From Saprospiraceae bacterium (GTDB lineage Bacteria > Bacteroidota > Bacteroidia > Chitinophagales > Saprospiraceae): a DNA stretch of 64,000 nt. A program made the translations under genes and the position numbers. The DNA lies in assembly GCA_020850225.1 (NCBI GenBank), contig JADZFD010000045.1:1-64000 (forward strand), written 5' to 3'. How positions within the stretch are numbered: position 1 is the stretch's first letter; every line of letters begins with the position of its first letter. Below are positions 7,799 through 18,172 of the stretch, one piece after another. Under the pieces are notes generated by a model. It had not been told where the DNA came from. It searched no databases and worked only from the letters and a program-made list of their open reading frames with translations.

Positions 7799-9616
7799 CT
7801 AAAATGGATAATTTTTTTCTGCAATCATATAAGCAGCAATCCTGCGTCGGTTTTCTTTGATATTTTGTAACGGATACTTTGTGAATTTTCGCAATCCGGA
7901 GATAAATGCAGGTTGTAACGCTTCCGCAACAAAGGATGCGACTATATCTGTACCAGTCTTAAGGATTCTGGCAGCACTATCGTGAATCAGTGTTTTTAAT
8001 ATAGCATCATAGATTTCCACCGGCTTACTATTATATTGTTCGGCAATCTTCATTACCCGCATCAGTACGCCTTCAACATTGAAAATTTCGATGATGACAT
8101 CAGATAAATTCATGAGTATTTCCTGTTCTTCTTTCAGGTCAATTTTGCCACTCATGGCTTCCTGGGCTGCTGTACCCAACAGCATGATCAGCACCTTTTT
8201 AAAGTTGGAAAGCGTCTGTTGTTCTGTAGCATATTTACCACTGAATGTTTCATTTGGAGCAACTCCATTCATCAGTTCATTCTGGACTGCCATACCCGGT
8301 GTCATCAAGTCCAGCTGACCCTTCATAGCCAATCTCATAACGGTATTCAGGATAACCAACCGATTGATTTCATTAGTACCTTCAAAAATCCTGTTGATGC
8401 GGGAATCCCTGTATGCACGTGCTATGTGACCTTCTTCAGAATATCCCATTCCACCGTAAATCTGAACGGTTTCATCCACGACATAGTCCAGTGTCTCCGA
8501 ACCCACGATTTTGATTATAGAACATTCCAGTGCATATTCTTTAGCAGCTTCGAGCTTGGACTGTCCAAATTCCATTCCCTGACTTTTATACTGTATTTCT
8601 GCATTCTGTATCAACTGTGCCGTTCTGTATACAGCTGTTTCAGTTACAAAGCTACGGATAGCCTGTTCGGCAAGTTTATACTGAATGGCACCAAAATTAG
8701 CAATTGGTTGCTGAAACTGTTCTCTTTCGACAGCATATTCAACGGATTGATCCACTAGTTTTTTGGCACCGCCAAGACAGGATGCGCCCAGCTTGAAACG
8801 TCCGATATTAAGGACATTAAACGCTATCAAATGACCCTTACCAACCTCGCCCAACAGGTTTCCGACTGGTACCTGAACGTTTTCCATATAAATTTGACGG
8901 GTAGAGGAGCCTTTTATACCCAGCTTTTTTTCTTCTGCTCCCAAGGTAAATCCAGCCATTCCCTTTTCAAGAATAAAAGCACTGAATCCAGATTGCTCTT
9001 TCGGTTGATTATTTCCGGATACTTGTGCAAACACGGTAAAAACGTCAGCAAAACCGGCATTGGTAATCCACATTTTTTGCCCGTTGAGTATATAATGTGT
9101 ACCAGCATCATTTAGTACAGCCGTTGATTTAGCTGCCAAAGCATCAGAACCACTTGTGGGTTCAGTAAGACAATAACTCGCTTTCAGTTCGCCGGTTATC
9201 ATCTTAGGCAAATATTTGTTCTTTTGTTCTTCTGTACCATAATACAAAATCGGCAACATACCGATACCTGTCTGAGCATTATACGTAACGGTAAATGATC
9301 CTGAAGGACCGATTTCATCACCTATAAGTGTATTGGTGATATAATCCAGGTCACCTCCTCCCAGTGATTCCGGCATGTGGGTACCCAAGAATCCCAGTTC
9401 TGCAAATTTTTCAAGAATTGAAGGAATGAGTCCTTCTTCCAGTTTTTCAATTCTGTCGGTATAGGGCATCACCTCCTGGTTGACAAATGAACGGACTGTG
9501 TCCTTAATCATTAGCTGTTCTTCATTAAAATCCTCAGGTATGAATAATGCATTGTATTCAGATGGCCGAATGATAAATTCACCACCTTTTAAATGTTTGG
9601 CAATTGTGTCTGGCAT
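7799..9616 (-). CDS. Acyl-CoA dehydrogenase, VLCAD-like long form
   Basis: 605-residue flavoprotein catalysing the first alpha,beta-dehydrogenation of fatty acyl-CoA beta-oxidation. The N-terminal helical domain, the middle beta domain (YCLTEPTSGSDA, WITNAGFAD) and the C-terminal helical domain are followed by a roughly 180-residue extension typical of the VLCAD/ACAD9-like group. The catalytic base is the Glu in the FEGTNEI motif. The ATG start at 9616 is unambiguous. It is a monocistronic gene with its own terminator. Chain-length preference is inferred from the extension only. Confidence 0.93.
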   Translation of the reverse strand: MPDTIAKHLKGGEFIIRPSEYNALFIPEDFNEEQLMIKDTVRSFVNQEVMPYTDRIEKLEEGLIPSILEKFAELGFLGTHMPESLGGGDLDYITNTLIGDEIGPSGSFTVTYNAQTGIGMLPILYYGTEEQKNKYLPKMITGELKASYCLTEPTSGSDALAAKSTAVLNDAGTHYILNGQKMWITNAGFADVFTVFAQVSGNNQPKEQSGFSAFILEKGMAGFTLGAEEKKLGIKGSSTRQIYMENVQVPVGNLLGEVGKGHLIAFNVLNIGRFKLGASCLGGAKKLVDQSVEYAVEREQFQQPIANFGAIQYKLAEQAIRSFVTETAVYRTAQLIQNAEIQYKSQGMEFGQSKLEAAKEYALECSIIKIVGSETLDYVVDETVQIYGGMGYSEEGHIARAYRDSRINRIFEGTNEINRLVILNTVMRLAMKGQLDLMTPGMAVQNELMNGVAPNETFSGKYATEQQTLSNFKKVLIMLLGTAAQEAMSGKIDLKEEQEILMNLSDVIIEIFNVEGVLMRVMKIAEQYNSKPVEIYDAILKTLIHDSAARILKTGTDIVASFVAEALQPAFISGLRKFTKYPLQNIKENRRRIAAYMIAEKNYPF

Positions 9617-9854
9617 AACTCCGTTTATTATGAATTAATAAAATTTAACTCAAAGTTAAATTAATTGTTTTAATTAATCAAGAAGTTTGGTAAATAATTA
9701 TTCATATTTGCTATAATTCATGAATTTATAAGCATTATATTTACTTTACTCTGTGTTAAATTTATAATTATAGAATTTACATAAAATATATATTTATTCC
9801 AAAGCTAAGCAGATATTACTGAGAAATATAATATAAATTATTGTGTTTTTCAGT

Positions 9855-9862
9855 TATCTTTG
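9855..9862 (+). promoter_or_regulatory. -7 box (TATCTTTG) of the GT9 gene
   Basis: Exact TATCTTTG element ending 17 nt before the proposed ATT start at 9880. It implies a leader of about 10 nt. A TTG at 9841 is too close (11-nt spacing) to be a standard -33 element. Confidence 0.55.
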
Positions 9863-9879
9863 CATAAATATCCTGCATT

Positions 9880-10830
9880 ATTAAAAAGATATTAATTATC
9901 CGGTTTTCATCGATAGGTGATATAGTGCTTACTACTCCAGTAATACGATGTCTTAAGCTTCAGACAGATGCCGAAATACATTTTCTGACAAAGCCGGCAT
10001 TTGCAGGAGTTGTTCAGGGCAACCGTTATATAGACAAAACGATGCTATTGAAGGATGATCTGTCACAGACCGTTGAAGAACTTCGAATGGAAAATTATGA
10101 TCTTATTATAGATCTGCATAAGAATGTGAGATCGTTTCGTATAGCCTGGTCTTTAGGTAAAAAGACGATACGTTATAATAAACTCAACTTCAGGAAATGG
10201 TTATTTGTCCGGTTCAAATGGGATATATTGCCGCGGGATAAACATTTGGTTGACAGATATTTTGATGCCCTTCAACCTTTGGGTATACAAGACGACGGTA
10301 TGGGACTCGACTATCCAATCACTACTGAAGATGTAAATAAAGCCATACAGTTAACAAACGGTGTCAAATATCAGGTATTGGTATTGGGAGCTACTTACTT
10401 TACCAAGCGTATACCACAGGACAAATGTTCAGATATCATTGCATCCTATCCGGGAATGACGGTGCTCACCGGTGGAAAGGATGTGCAGAAACTTGGTGAA
10501 GAATTGCTGCATTTGCACCCTGACAAGGTTATAGACAGTTGCGGAAAAGTTAGCCTGGATATTAGTGCAGCACTCATAAAGCTATGTCATCGGGTAGTAA
10601 CCGGTGATACAGGTCTAATGCACATTGCGGCTGCGCTGCAGAAAGAGATCGTTGTAATCTGGGGGAATACGGTACCTCAATTTGGTATGTATCCATATTA
10701 CGGGTATAACAATACTTCCAAACATACAAATAAGGAAGTGACAGGACTCGATTGCAGGCCGTGTTCCAAGCTAGGCTTCGACCATTGCCCCAAAGGACAT
10801 TTCAAATGTATGAAAGCACAGCAACTTTAG
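9880..10830 (+). CDS. Glycosyltransferase family 9 (heptosyltransferase-like), ATT start
   Basis: ADP-heptose:LPS heptosyltransferase-like enzyme of outer-membrane glycolipid assembly. The conserved N-terminal motif KKILIIRFSSIGDIVLTTP is encoded in frame from 9883. The only start codons that include it are ATT at 9880 or 9877 (or ATA at 9868); the stop TAA at 9865 closes the frame. The GTG at 9925 would remove the beta1 strand and the SSIGD loop. The C-terminal domain has VTGDTGLMHIAAAL and a Cys-rich end (CRPCSKLGFDHCPKGHFKC). Read from ATT it has 316 residues. It is monocistronic. Confidence 0.85.
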   Translation: MKKILIIRFSSIGDIVLTTPVIRCLKLQTDAEIHFLTKPAFAGVVQGNRYIDKTMLLKDDLSQTVEELRMENYDLIIDLHKNVRSFRIAWSLGKKTIRYNKLNFRKWLFVRFKWDILPRDKHLVDRYFDALQPLGIQDDGMGLDYPITTEDVNKAIQLTNGVKYQVLVLGATYFTKRIPQDKCSDIIASYPGMTVLTGGKDVQKLGEELLHLHPDKVIDSCGKVSLDISAALIKLCHRVVTGDTGLMHIAAALQKEIVVIWGNTVPQFGMYPYYGYNNTSKHTNKEVTGLDCRPCSKLGFDHCPKGHFKCMKAQQL

Positions 10831-10981
10831 ATTTTTTTCTATAAAGTCAGTATTGGAATACAATAATCCTGCCTGGTAAAGTTCATTAAAAAAATAATTA
10901 TCCTGAATTACATAATTATATGATACTTGTATGATATATTGCACGATATTTGTATATGAAGTATTAATTAAGAATCATATT

Positions 10982-12895
10982 ATGGGAGAACAAAAAGTAT
11001 CGCTTGTAGAAGACCAGAAACAAATGCAAAAATTTGTTAAATCCTTACTCAATGATGTTGAGGCATTGGATTATATGCTTAAAAACAATCTGTTTGAAAC
11101 AGGAATCAACCGGATCGGAGCAGAGCAGGAAATGGTTATGGTTGATAAAAACAATTTTAAGCCATCCCTGATTGCTATGGAAGCACTGGAAAAAATGACC
11201 CATTATCCATGGGTAGAGACAGAACTTGCCAAGTTTAATCTCGAAACCAACCTGGATCCGCGTGTTTTTGAAAAAGACTGTTTTGCTCAACTGGAAAAGG
11301 AAAATACAGAAAAACTGGATAAAATACAGGAGGTACTGGATGAAATGAATACGTCCATCGTACTGACAGGGATACTGCCCACACTCAGGAAGTACCATCT
11401 CGAAATGGAGAATCTCACGCCCAAAAAGCGGTATTTTGCCCTGATGGAAGCACTGAACAAGCAACGTATCGGCGAATCTTATGAATTGCGTATTATGGGT
11501 ATAGATGAGTTACTTGTCAAGCACAGTTCACCCCTTTTGGAAGCCAGTAATACCAGTTTTCAGGTACATTTACAGGTATCTCCTGATGATTTTGTCAAAA
11601 TGTACAATATTGCACAGGCTTTGGCAGGTCCGATGATGGCCATTTCCGCCAACAGTTCGGTGGTATTTGGCAAAAGATTATGGCATGAAACCCGGATTGC
11701 CTTATTCCAGCAATCGTTGGATACACGTACCAGCCATGATCATATGCGTGAGCGCAGTCCGCGCGTCATCTTCGGAAGAGACTGGCTTCATGAATCTATC
11801 ATGGAAATATATAAAGAGGATATTGCCCGGTTCAGGGTGTTGCTGAGCAGTGATGTTGAAGAGGATAGCCTTGCAAAACTTAAAAATGGAGAAATTCCTA
11901 AACTCAGGGCATTGCAGGTACATAATAGTACTGTATACCGATGGAACCGCCCATGTTATGGTATCAGTGAGAACGGGAAACCGCATCTGAGGATTGAAAA
12001 CAGGATTCTTCCATCCGGACCTACCGTAATCGATGAGGTTGCCAATGCATGTTTCTGGCTTGGATGCATGATTGGAATGGGCTTGGAAACGGACGATATT
12101 AGAGAAAAAATGTCCTTTGTTGATGCGCGGGATAATTTTGGTAAAGCAGCTAAGTTTGGTATAGATTCCAAATTTACCTGGTTTTATGACCGTAAGATTT
12201 CAGCAGAAGACCTGATATTTGAGTTACTGCCCATAGCACGTAAAGGATTGGAGTCCAAAAACATTGATAAGGATGATATTGACAAATATCTGAGCATTAT
12301 ACAGGCACGTGCTGAGAAAAACATGACCGGAGCACGCTGGTTACTCAGAGGCTTTACCAAATTAGCAGAGAAATCCAATCCGGACGAAGCATTAAGTGTT
12401 TTGACAGCTACAATGATACAAAACCAGAGATCTAATAAACCTGTTCACGAATGGGACTTGCCCAATTTCAATGATTTTAAAATGTACCGGCCTTCGCACC
12501 TGAAGGTATCCGAATTTATGCTGACCGATTTGACGACCGTACAGAAAGACGATATCGTAGATCTTGTTGCTGAACTGATGGAATGGAATACTATCCGGTA
12601 TACTCCGGTTGAAGATTCAAAAGGAAAACTCATTGGTTTGGTAACTGCGCGTTTGCTTTTACGACATTATATGCGATGCAAACAATCCAACAGCAAGAAA
12701 GTAACCCTCGTATCTGAAATAATGATTCAGAATCCGATTACTGTCACGCAGGAAACAAACATCATGGAAGCCATGAAAATTATGACTGACAATAAAATCG
12801 GCTGTTTACCAGTGGTACAGGGTGATGAACTGGTGGGTTTGATTTCTGAAAAAGAATTTTTAAAGATTTCTGCAAGCCTGTTTGAAAGGATATAA
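10982..12895 (+). CDS. Glutamate-cysteine-ligase-like (GCS2-type) protein with C-terminal CBS pair
   Basis: About 638 residues. The N-terminal part (about 1-490) resembles carboxylate-amine ligases of the glutamate-cysteine ligase superfamily, with GAEQEMVMVD near residue 40, NTSFQVHLQVSP, and the RIENRILPSGPT segment expected around the active site. The last 130 residues are two CBS motifs (VSEFMLTDLTTVQKDD and VSEIMIQNPITVTQE), which usually bind adenine nucleotides. An in-frame start at 10931 would add 17 unlikely residues; ATG at 10982 (MGEQKV) is preferred. The CBS part suggests control by energy charge. The product is not proven: glutathione-like thiol or another gamma-glutamyl amide. 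Confidence 0.82.
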   Translation: MGEQKVSLVEDQKQMQKFVKSLLNDVEALDYMLKNNLFETGINRIGAEQEMVMVDKNNFKPSLIAMEALEKMTHYPWVETELAKFNLETNLDPRVFEKDCFAQLEKENTEKLDKIQEVLDEMNTSIVLTGILPTLRKYHLEMENLTPKKRYFALMEALNKQRIGESYELRIMGIDELLVKHSSPLLEASNTSFQVHLQVSPDDFVKMYNIAQALAGPMMAISANSSVVFGKRLWHETRIALFQQSLDTRTSHDHMRERSPRVIFGRDWLHESIMEIYKEDIARFRVLLSSDVEEDSLAKLKNGEIPKLRALQVHNSTVYRWNRPCYGISENGKPHLRIENRILPSGPTVIDEVANACFWLGCMIGMGLETDDIREKMSFVDARDNFGKAAKFGIDSKFTWFYDRKISAEDLIFELLPIARKGLESKNIDKDDIDKYLSIIQARAEKNMTGARWLLRGFTKLAEKSNPDEALSVLTATMIQNQRSNKPVHEWDLPNFNDFKMYRPSHLKVSEFMLTDLTTVQKDDIVDLVAELMEWNTIRYTPVEDSKGKLIGLVTARLLLRHYMRCKQSNSKKVTLVSEIMIQNPITVTQETNIMEAMKIMTDNKIGCLPVVQGDELVGLISEKEFLKISASLFERI

Positions 12896-13118
12896 GGTTT
12901 TTTTGTTTTATTGATGAATGTACTAATGTAAATACTGATATTCTTTTGTTTGTCAATAAATATTATAATCCTCTCAATCTGTTGGTAATGTTGAGCAAGT
13001 ATTTATTATGCAAAGCATTCAGATAAACACCTTTGATTCAGTTGTAATGTATTCAGCGCAATACACATTCCGAAAAGGAGATGAAAATACTTTTTGAAGA
13101 GTCTGTTATCATACCGGA

Positions 13119-14186
13119 TTAAACCAGTTTTTGAGGTCCGTCTCCAACCTGATCTTCAACAATGTGGTTATTGACACAATGCTGAGACAGATCTTCACGT
13201 ATAAATTTTTTTACTTCAGCAACATATTCATGTGGATACAAAACGTGTACATTAGGACCTGCATCCAGCGTAAAATACACCGGAATCCCCGTCTTTTGCC
13301 GGAACTTTCTTATTTTATTGATGACTTCCAGAGAAGCAGGTTCCATCAGAATATAGGATGGATTAGAACACATCATCAATGCGTGTAAGGTTAGAGCCTC
13401 ATCTTCTGTTATTTTACCTAATATTTCAAGATCTCCGGTTTTCAACGCTATCATAAGTTGTGTCAGATTTTTTTCAGCCTGCTCATATCTCACCTGTGCA
13501 AACGGATTATTGTCCATAAGTTGGTGACCTGCTGTAGATGATACACTTTTGGTTTTGTCGCTGATAATAAGTATATCATCATGAAAGTTCTTGAAAACAG
13601 GAGCCACATCATCAGCAACAGATATACCGTAATCATCAGATGATCCGCTAATATCTTTATGATAACCCCAAACGGACATACCTGGAAAAACGGAACGGGC
13701 AGCACTGCCACTACCTAACCGGGCTATTAGGGAAGCTTTCCTGTAAAATGCTGCATCATATATTGTTGTACCGTTACATTGCATTTCCAGGTCACACAGG
13801 CATAATGACAGGGCAGACATACCTGATGCAGATGATGCTATGCCACTGCTATGCGGAAATGTATTCTGTGTATCAATAGTAAGTTTTTTCCCTTTCAGGA
13901 ACGGAAAACACACATCAGTTAACCCGTTAATAAACTTCACTGTCCGTTGTGCAAATAAAGGTTGCTGCCTTCCTTCAAAAGTAAAATCAACTGCAGGATA
14001 TGCTACACCTTCCATATCTTCCATCGTGATACGGGTAGTTGTTTTTGCATGACTTAGCGTAAAACTCACGGAAGCATTCCGGGGCAATTGCTGTCCATGT
14101 TTTCCCCAATATTTTACCAATGCGATATTGGATGGACTTGACCACTGAACTTGAGTTTTATTTTTTTGACCGGTTGATTTTGACAT
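13119..14186 (-). CDS. mvaD: Diphosphomevalonate decarboxylase
   Basis: Last step of the mevalonate pathway to isopentenyl diphosphate. It has SPSNIALVKYWGK near the N-terminus, the GHMP loop PHSSGIASSASG near residue 110, and the SVFPGMSVWG segment, all family hallmarks. Two starts are possible: 14204 (ATG, six residues earlier) and ATG 14186 (MSKSTG). Either one overlaps the end of the upstream DUF4294 gene, implying translational coupling. Presence of mvaD indicates mevalonate rather than MEP isoprenoid synthesis; other pathway genes are not in the window. Confidence 0.93.
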   Translation of the reverse strand: MSKSTGQKNKTQVQWSSPSNIALVKYWGKHGQQLPRNASVSFTLSHAKTTTRITMEDMEGVAYPAVDFTFEGRQQPLFAQRTVKFINGLTDVCFPFLKGKKLTIDTQNTFPHSSGIASSASGMSALSLCLCDLEMQCNGTTIYDAAFYRKASLIARLGSGSAARSVFPGMSVWGYHKDISGSSDDYGISVADDVAPVFKNFHDDILIISDKTKSVSSTAGHQLMDNNPFAQVRYEQAEKNLTQLMIALKTGDLEILGKITEDEALTLHALMMCSNPSYILMEPASLEVINKIRKFRQKTGIPVYFTLDAGPNVHVLYPHEYVAEVKKFIREDLSQHCVNNHIVEDQVGDGPQKLV

Positions 14187-14832
14187 ATTTGAAATTGGTT
14201 TCATTTTCTATTTGGTAAGATAAATCAAAATCCTGTAGAACTGCATCCAGCAATGGATATTGTCCAACATTGTAACCTTCTTTAAGGTCATAACTGTATA
14301 ATTTTGAAAAGGTATTCCAATAGAAAGCTTTAAATGTGCCCTTCAAATCCTTAATAAGATTATAAATGGGCTGTTTTGTTTCTTTTTCAATCATTTTTAC
14401 CATGATCTTACCCTGTAGTTTCGAAAGGTTGGTTAGAGGCTCTTCAAACTCCCTGGTCAACTCTTTTTCCAGTTCGGCGATCTTCTTCTTTTTATCTTTT
14501 TTGGACATATATTTGGAAGCATATTCCAGCTCCCTGAAAATCCGGATGGCTTCCTTGGCATATGGATATACCTTATTGGCATAGTTGCGCATACGAAGAT
14601 ATTTTTTGTATTCCTCATCATTGTTAAACGAGCGTGTAGAAAAAATATTTACATCATGCAGATTCATCAGCATCAAGGTATCACCGTCAGGCGTTACTAT
14701 CGCATTATATTTTTTCCCATCAAAGGTAACCTCTACATCCTTTGTATTATCCGGTTTGGGAATGCCGGTTTGCTGTGCATGGATGGATAAGGCAATACAT
14801 AAAAGTAAAAACAACGGAATGGCTCTAAACAT
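14158..14832 (-). CDS. Exported DUF4294 family protein
   Basis: 224 residues with an N-terminal signal peptide (hydrophobic 5-17, cleavage near HAQQ). A mixed alpha/beta region with YKKYLRMRNYANKVYPYAKEA follows, typical of the Bacteroidota family DUF4294. A Lys-rich stretch near residue 110 may be a coiled coil. Function is unknown; likely periplasmic. Its 3' end overlaps mvaD by 29-47 bp, so the two are expressed together. Confidence 0.82.
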   Translation of the reverse strand: MFRAIPLFLLLCIALSIHAQQTGIPKPDNTKDVEVTFDGKKYNAIVTPDGDTLMLMNLHDVNIFSTRSFNNDEEYKKYLRMRNYANKVYPYAKEAIRIFRELEYASKYMSKKDKKKKIAELEKELTREFEEPLTNLSKLQGKIMVKMIEKETKQPIYNLIKDLKGTFKAFYWNTFSKLYSYDLKEGYNVGQYPLLDAVLQDFDLSYQIENETNFKYVKINRSKK

Positions 14833-15071
14833 ATTTTTGCTTTATATTCTATCAAACGGTATACTTTTCCTGAATGTTGCTGCATTGACAAAATTTTAAC
14901 AAAACCTAAAAATTCCATTCAATTAATTGTTTTTTCCATAATTATAATAGCTGATTTTGGTATTGATATTTACAATTTTGTTCCATCAAAAGTATATTAA
15001 AATAATGATTCATTGCATATATCCTTCATTAGTTTTAGTTTTACGTATTCAAAATATCACAAACATAACAT

Positions 15072-16571
15072 ATGCAAACATACGAAGCAATATCCATTGG
15101 ATTATACATGCTTTTGATGATTTTAATTGGAGTATATTCTTATAAAAAATCTACCTCCAATTCAGAGGAATTTCTAATCGGTGGCAGAAAATTAGGAGCA
15201 GCAGTGACGGCACTTTCTGCAGGTGCTGCCGATATGAGTGGCTGGTTGTTGATGGGTCTGCCGGGAGCCATGTATTTTTCAGGATTATCATCAGCATGGA
15301 TTGCTATAGGACTCACTATAGGAGCTTACCTCAATTATGTATTGGTAGCTCCCAGACTGAGAGTGTATACTGAAGTTGCTCAGAATGCAATAACATTACC
15401 TGTGTTTTTTGAAAACAGGTATAAAGACAGGAAACATATTCTGAAAATAACGGCATCAATTATAATCCTCGTTTTTTTTACACTGTATACATCTGCAGGA
15501 ATGGTCTCAGGAGGCAAGTTGTTTGAATCAGCGTTTGGTATGGATTATCTGACCGGAGTATGGATAACAGGATTTGTTGTTGTATTATATACGTTTTTAG
15601 GTGGTTTTCTGGCAGTAAGTCTTACAGATTTTGTTCAGGGAACCATTATGGTAATAGCTTTGATTCTCGTTCCGGTTGTGGTAGTTTACAGTATTGGTAG
15701 TATTGAAGAAACGATTTCCTTGATTGATAGTAAGGGAAAGCAATATCTGGATTTATTTACCGGCACAACTACTGTGGGTATCATTTCGCTGATGGCTTGG
15801 GGACTTGGCTACTTTGGTCAACCACATATACTGGTTCGTTTTATGGCTATTGACAAACCTAAAGCTCTGATTAAAGCCCGGAGAATAGGTATAACATGGA
15901 TGGTTTTAACGGTCGGTGGTGCCCTGGTGATAGGATTAACAGGAATTGCCTATGTTTTAAAATTTGATACATCAATAATGCAGGTGTTTGACAGTTCAGG
16001 CAGAGAAGCCGAAACTATTTTTATCTATCTGGCACGTAAGCTTTTTCATCCGTTTATTGCAGGATTTCTGCTGTCTGCCATATTGGCAGCAGTGATGAGT
16101 ACGATTTCTTCTCAATTGTTGGTGACTTCAAGCTCCTTAACGGAAGATATCTATAAAGCATTTATACGCCCTGATGCCTCACCCAAAACCCTACTCATAG
16201 CCAGCAGATTGTCTGTTTTGATAGTTGCATTTATAGCGATCAGCCTTTCCCTAACACCCCGGGACAGCATCCTGAATCTGGTAGGTAATGCATGGGCAGG
16301 TTTTGGTGCAGCATTTGGACCATTGATATTACTTTCCTTACTATATAAAAAATCAAGTATGCAGGGAGCACTGTCAGGAATGCTGGTAGGTGGATTGACT
16401 GTATTATTCTGGGTATATACTGACCATCCATTCAAAGCATGGTATGAACTCATACCCGGATTCATCCTTTCGTTCTTGACCCATATCCTTGTTTCAATGT
16501 TTACATACAAGCCTAACAAGACCATTGAATCAGAATTTGAATCCGTTGACACGATATTAAAAAATTATTAA
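15072..16571 (+). CDS. putP: Sodium/proline symporter (SSS family)
   Basis: 499 residues, about 13 membrane helices. LSAGAADMSGWLLMGLPGAMY near residues 48-68 and ALILSLLY-type helices match PutP-type sodium:solute symporters. The segment SAILAAVMSTISSQLLVTSSSLTEDIYKAF is the characteristic TM8 sodium site. It imports proline (or a related solute) with sodium. It stands alone with 128 bp to the next gene. Substrate assignment rests on resemblance to PutP. Confidence 0.88.
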   Translation: MQTYEAISIGLYMLLMILIGVYSYKKSTSNSEEFLIGGRKLGAAVTALSAGAADMSGWLLMGLPGAMYFSGLSSAWIAIGLTIGAYLNYVLVAPRLRVYTEVAQNAITLPVFFENRYKDRKHILKITASIIILVFFTLYTSAGMVSGGKLFESAFGMDYLTGVWITGFVVVLYTFLGGFLAVSLTDFVQGTIMVIALILVPVVVVYSIGSIEETISLIDSKGKQYLDLFTGTTTVGIISLMAWGLGYFGQPHILVRFMAIDKPKALIKARRIGITWMVLTVGGALVIGLTGIAYVLKFDTSIMQVFDSSGREAETIFIYLARKLFHPFIAGFLLSAILAAVMSTISSQLLVTSSSLTEDIYKAFIRPDASPKTLLIASRLSVLIVAFIAISLSLTPRDSILNLVGNAWAGFGAAFGPLILLSLLYKKSSMQGALSGMLVGGLTVLFWVYTDHPFKAWYELIPGFILSFLTHILVSMFTYKPNKTIESEFESVDTILKNY

Positions 16572-16699
16572 TATATATAATCGTTTATTTCCGATGGTTA
16601 TAGAAATAATTTAAACTCAATTACCTGTTTTATTGTTTATTGCAATTAAATACGATTCTCCTGAATCTTTGTTAAATAATATTATTTAAAATATCCGAA

Positions 16700-18172
16700 A
16701 TGACAGGTCAGCCTGAACTTAAAAAAGCATGGATATTGGCTGCATTGATGTTAACAATGGTACTGGCAGCTATGGATGTCACCATTGTCTCTACAGTAAT
16801 TCCACAAATTGTAGGAGATTTAGGTGGATTCAAAAAGTTTTCGTGGGTATTTTCAGCCTATTTGCTTGTACAGACTGCCAGTATACCATTATATGGTAAG
16901 CTTTCTGATTTGTATGGAAGAAAATTGGTTTTAGTAATTGGTATCAGTATTTTTATAATGGGATCAGTTACCTCTGCAGTTTCCTGGAATATCGATGCCC
17001 TTATAGTATTCAGGGCATTACAGGGTTTAGGCGCAGGTGCCATAATGGCAACCGTTAATACTATAGCCGGTGATATATATACATTGGAAGAAAGAGGTAG
17101 AATACAGGGTTGGCTTTCCAGTATGTGGGGAATCAGTGCTATAGCAGGGCCGGCATTGGGTGGTGCTATAGTCAAGTATGCAACGTGGCACTGGATATTT
17201 TTAATTAACATTCCTTTTGGTCTGATCGCTATTGTTATATTGCTGGTTTTCTTTAAAGAGAATATTGTGGTCCATAAACATAAAATCGATTATGCTGGTG
17301 CAATACTGATTTTTGCCACTTTAAGTATTTTGATAATTTTATTGTTAAATGGAGGTGAATCCTGGCCCTGGTTTTCCTTTGAAACATTTATCTTACTTTT
17401 TATAGTGATAGCTTTAAGTTATGTTACGTATACGGTAGAACAAAAGGTTGAATCTCCGATTATGCCGCTATATTTATGGAAGAACAAAGCCTTTTTTACC
17501 TCGACAGTTGCAATGACAGGTATGGGAATTATAATGATGGGTCCGCAAACATATTTACCTACGTTTACTCAGGCATCCCTGGGTTTTGGCGTTGTAATAT
17601 CCGGATTTATCCTTGCAAGTACCAGTATAGGTTGGCCGGCAGCATCAGCACTATCGTCTAAAATATATTTAAAAACAGGTTTCAGAAATACTGCCCTGAT
17701 AGGTATTATACTTGTTCTGCTTGCTTGTGCAGGGTTTCTTTTGGTTTCATGGCCACAATCTATACCTGTTTTAATTATTCATCAGGTACTACTGGGTGCC
17801 GGATTCGGGCTCATTTCAACACCTGTATTGGTTGGTGTTCAAAATATGGTTGACTGGAACCAAAGAGGTGTTGTAACCGGTGCTGTACTTTTTGGCAGAA
17901 ATCTGGGACAAAGTATTGGTGCAGCTGTGTACGGAGCCATTTTCAATACATCACTGGTTTTGAGTATGCAAACTTCAGCACATGAATTTCCATCTGATTC
18001 AGACAATATTCTGGATATCTTACTGTCTCCGGAATTAACAGAACAGGCCAAAGAATTTTTACAACAGACTATTAATTCTGCATACTCAAATATTTATTAT
18101 GGTATGTTGCTTTTTTCAGTTTTTGTACTGATTGCACTCATCTTAATGCCTAAAAAGTTAGGTAAATTGTAA
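16700..18172 (+). CDS. MFS drug exporter, DHA2 (14-TM) type
   Basis: 490 residues with about 14 hydrophobic segments. Motif D1-like MDVTIVSTVIPQI near residue 25, motif A GKLSDLYGRKLV near 70 and motif C-like SAIAGPALGGAI near 150 are characteristic of EmrB/QacA-type proton antiporters. It probably exports toxic compounds. No adjacent regulator or membrane-fusion partner is present, so the substrate is unknown. Confidence 0.88.
   Translation: MTGQPELKKAWILAALMLTMVLAAMDVTIVSTVIPQIVGDLGGFKKFSWVFSAYLLVQTASIPLYGKLSDLYGRKLVLVIGISIFIMGSVTSAVSWNIDALIVFRALQGLGAGAIMATVNTIAGDIYTLEERGRIQGWLSSMWGISAIAGPALGGAIVKYATWHWIFLINIPFGLIAIVILLVFFKENIVVHKHKIDYAGAILIFATLSILIILLLNGGESWPWFSFETFILLFIVIALSYVTYTVEQKVESPIMPLYLWKNKAFFTSTVAMTGMGIIMMGPQTYLPTFTQASLGFGVVISGFILASTSIGWPAASALSSKIYLKTGFRNTALIGIILVLLACAGFLLVSWPQSIPVLIIHQVLLGAGFGLISTPVLVGVQNMVDWNQRGVVTGAVLFGRNLGQSIGAAVYGAIFNTSLVLSMQTSAHEFPSDSDNILDILLSPELTEQAKEFLQQTINSAYSNIYYGMLLFSVFVLIALILMPKKLGKL

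Noticed and set aside
12306..12311. CACGTG core, also at 8416-8421
   Set aside because: Flanks do not match parS (GG..CT, TG..CT); both lie in coding sequence.
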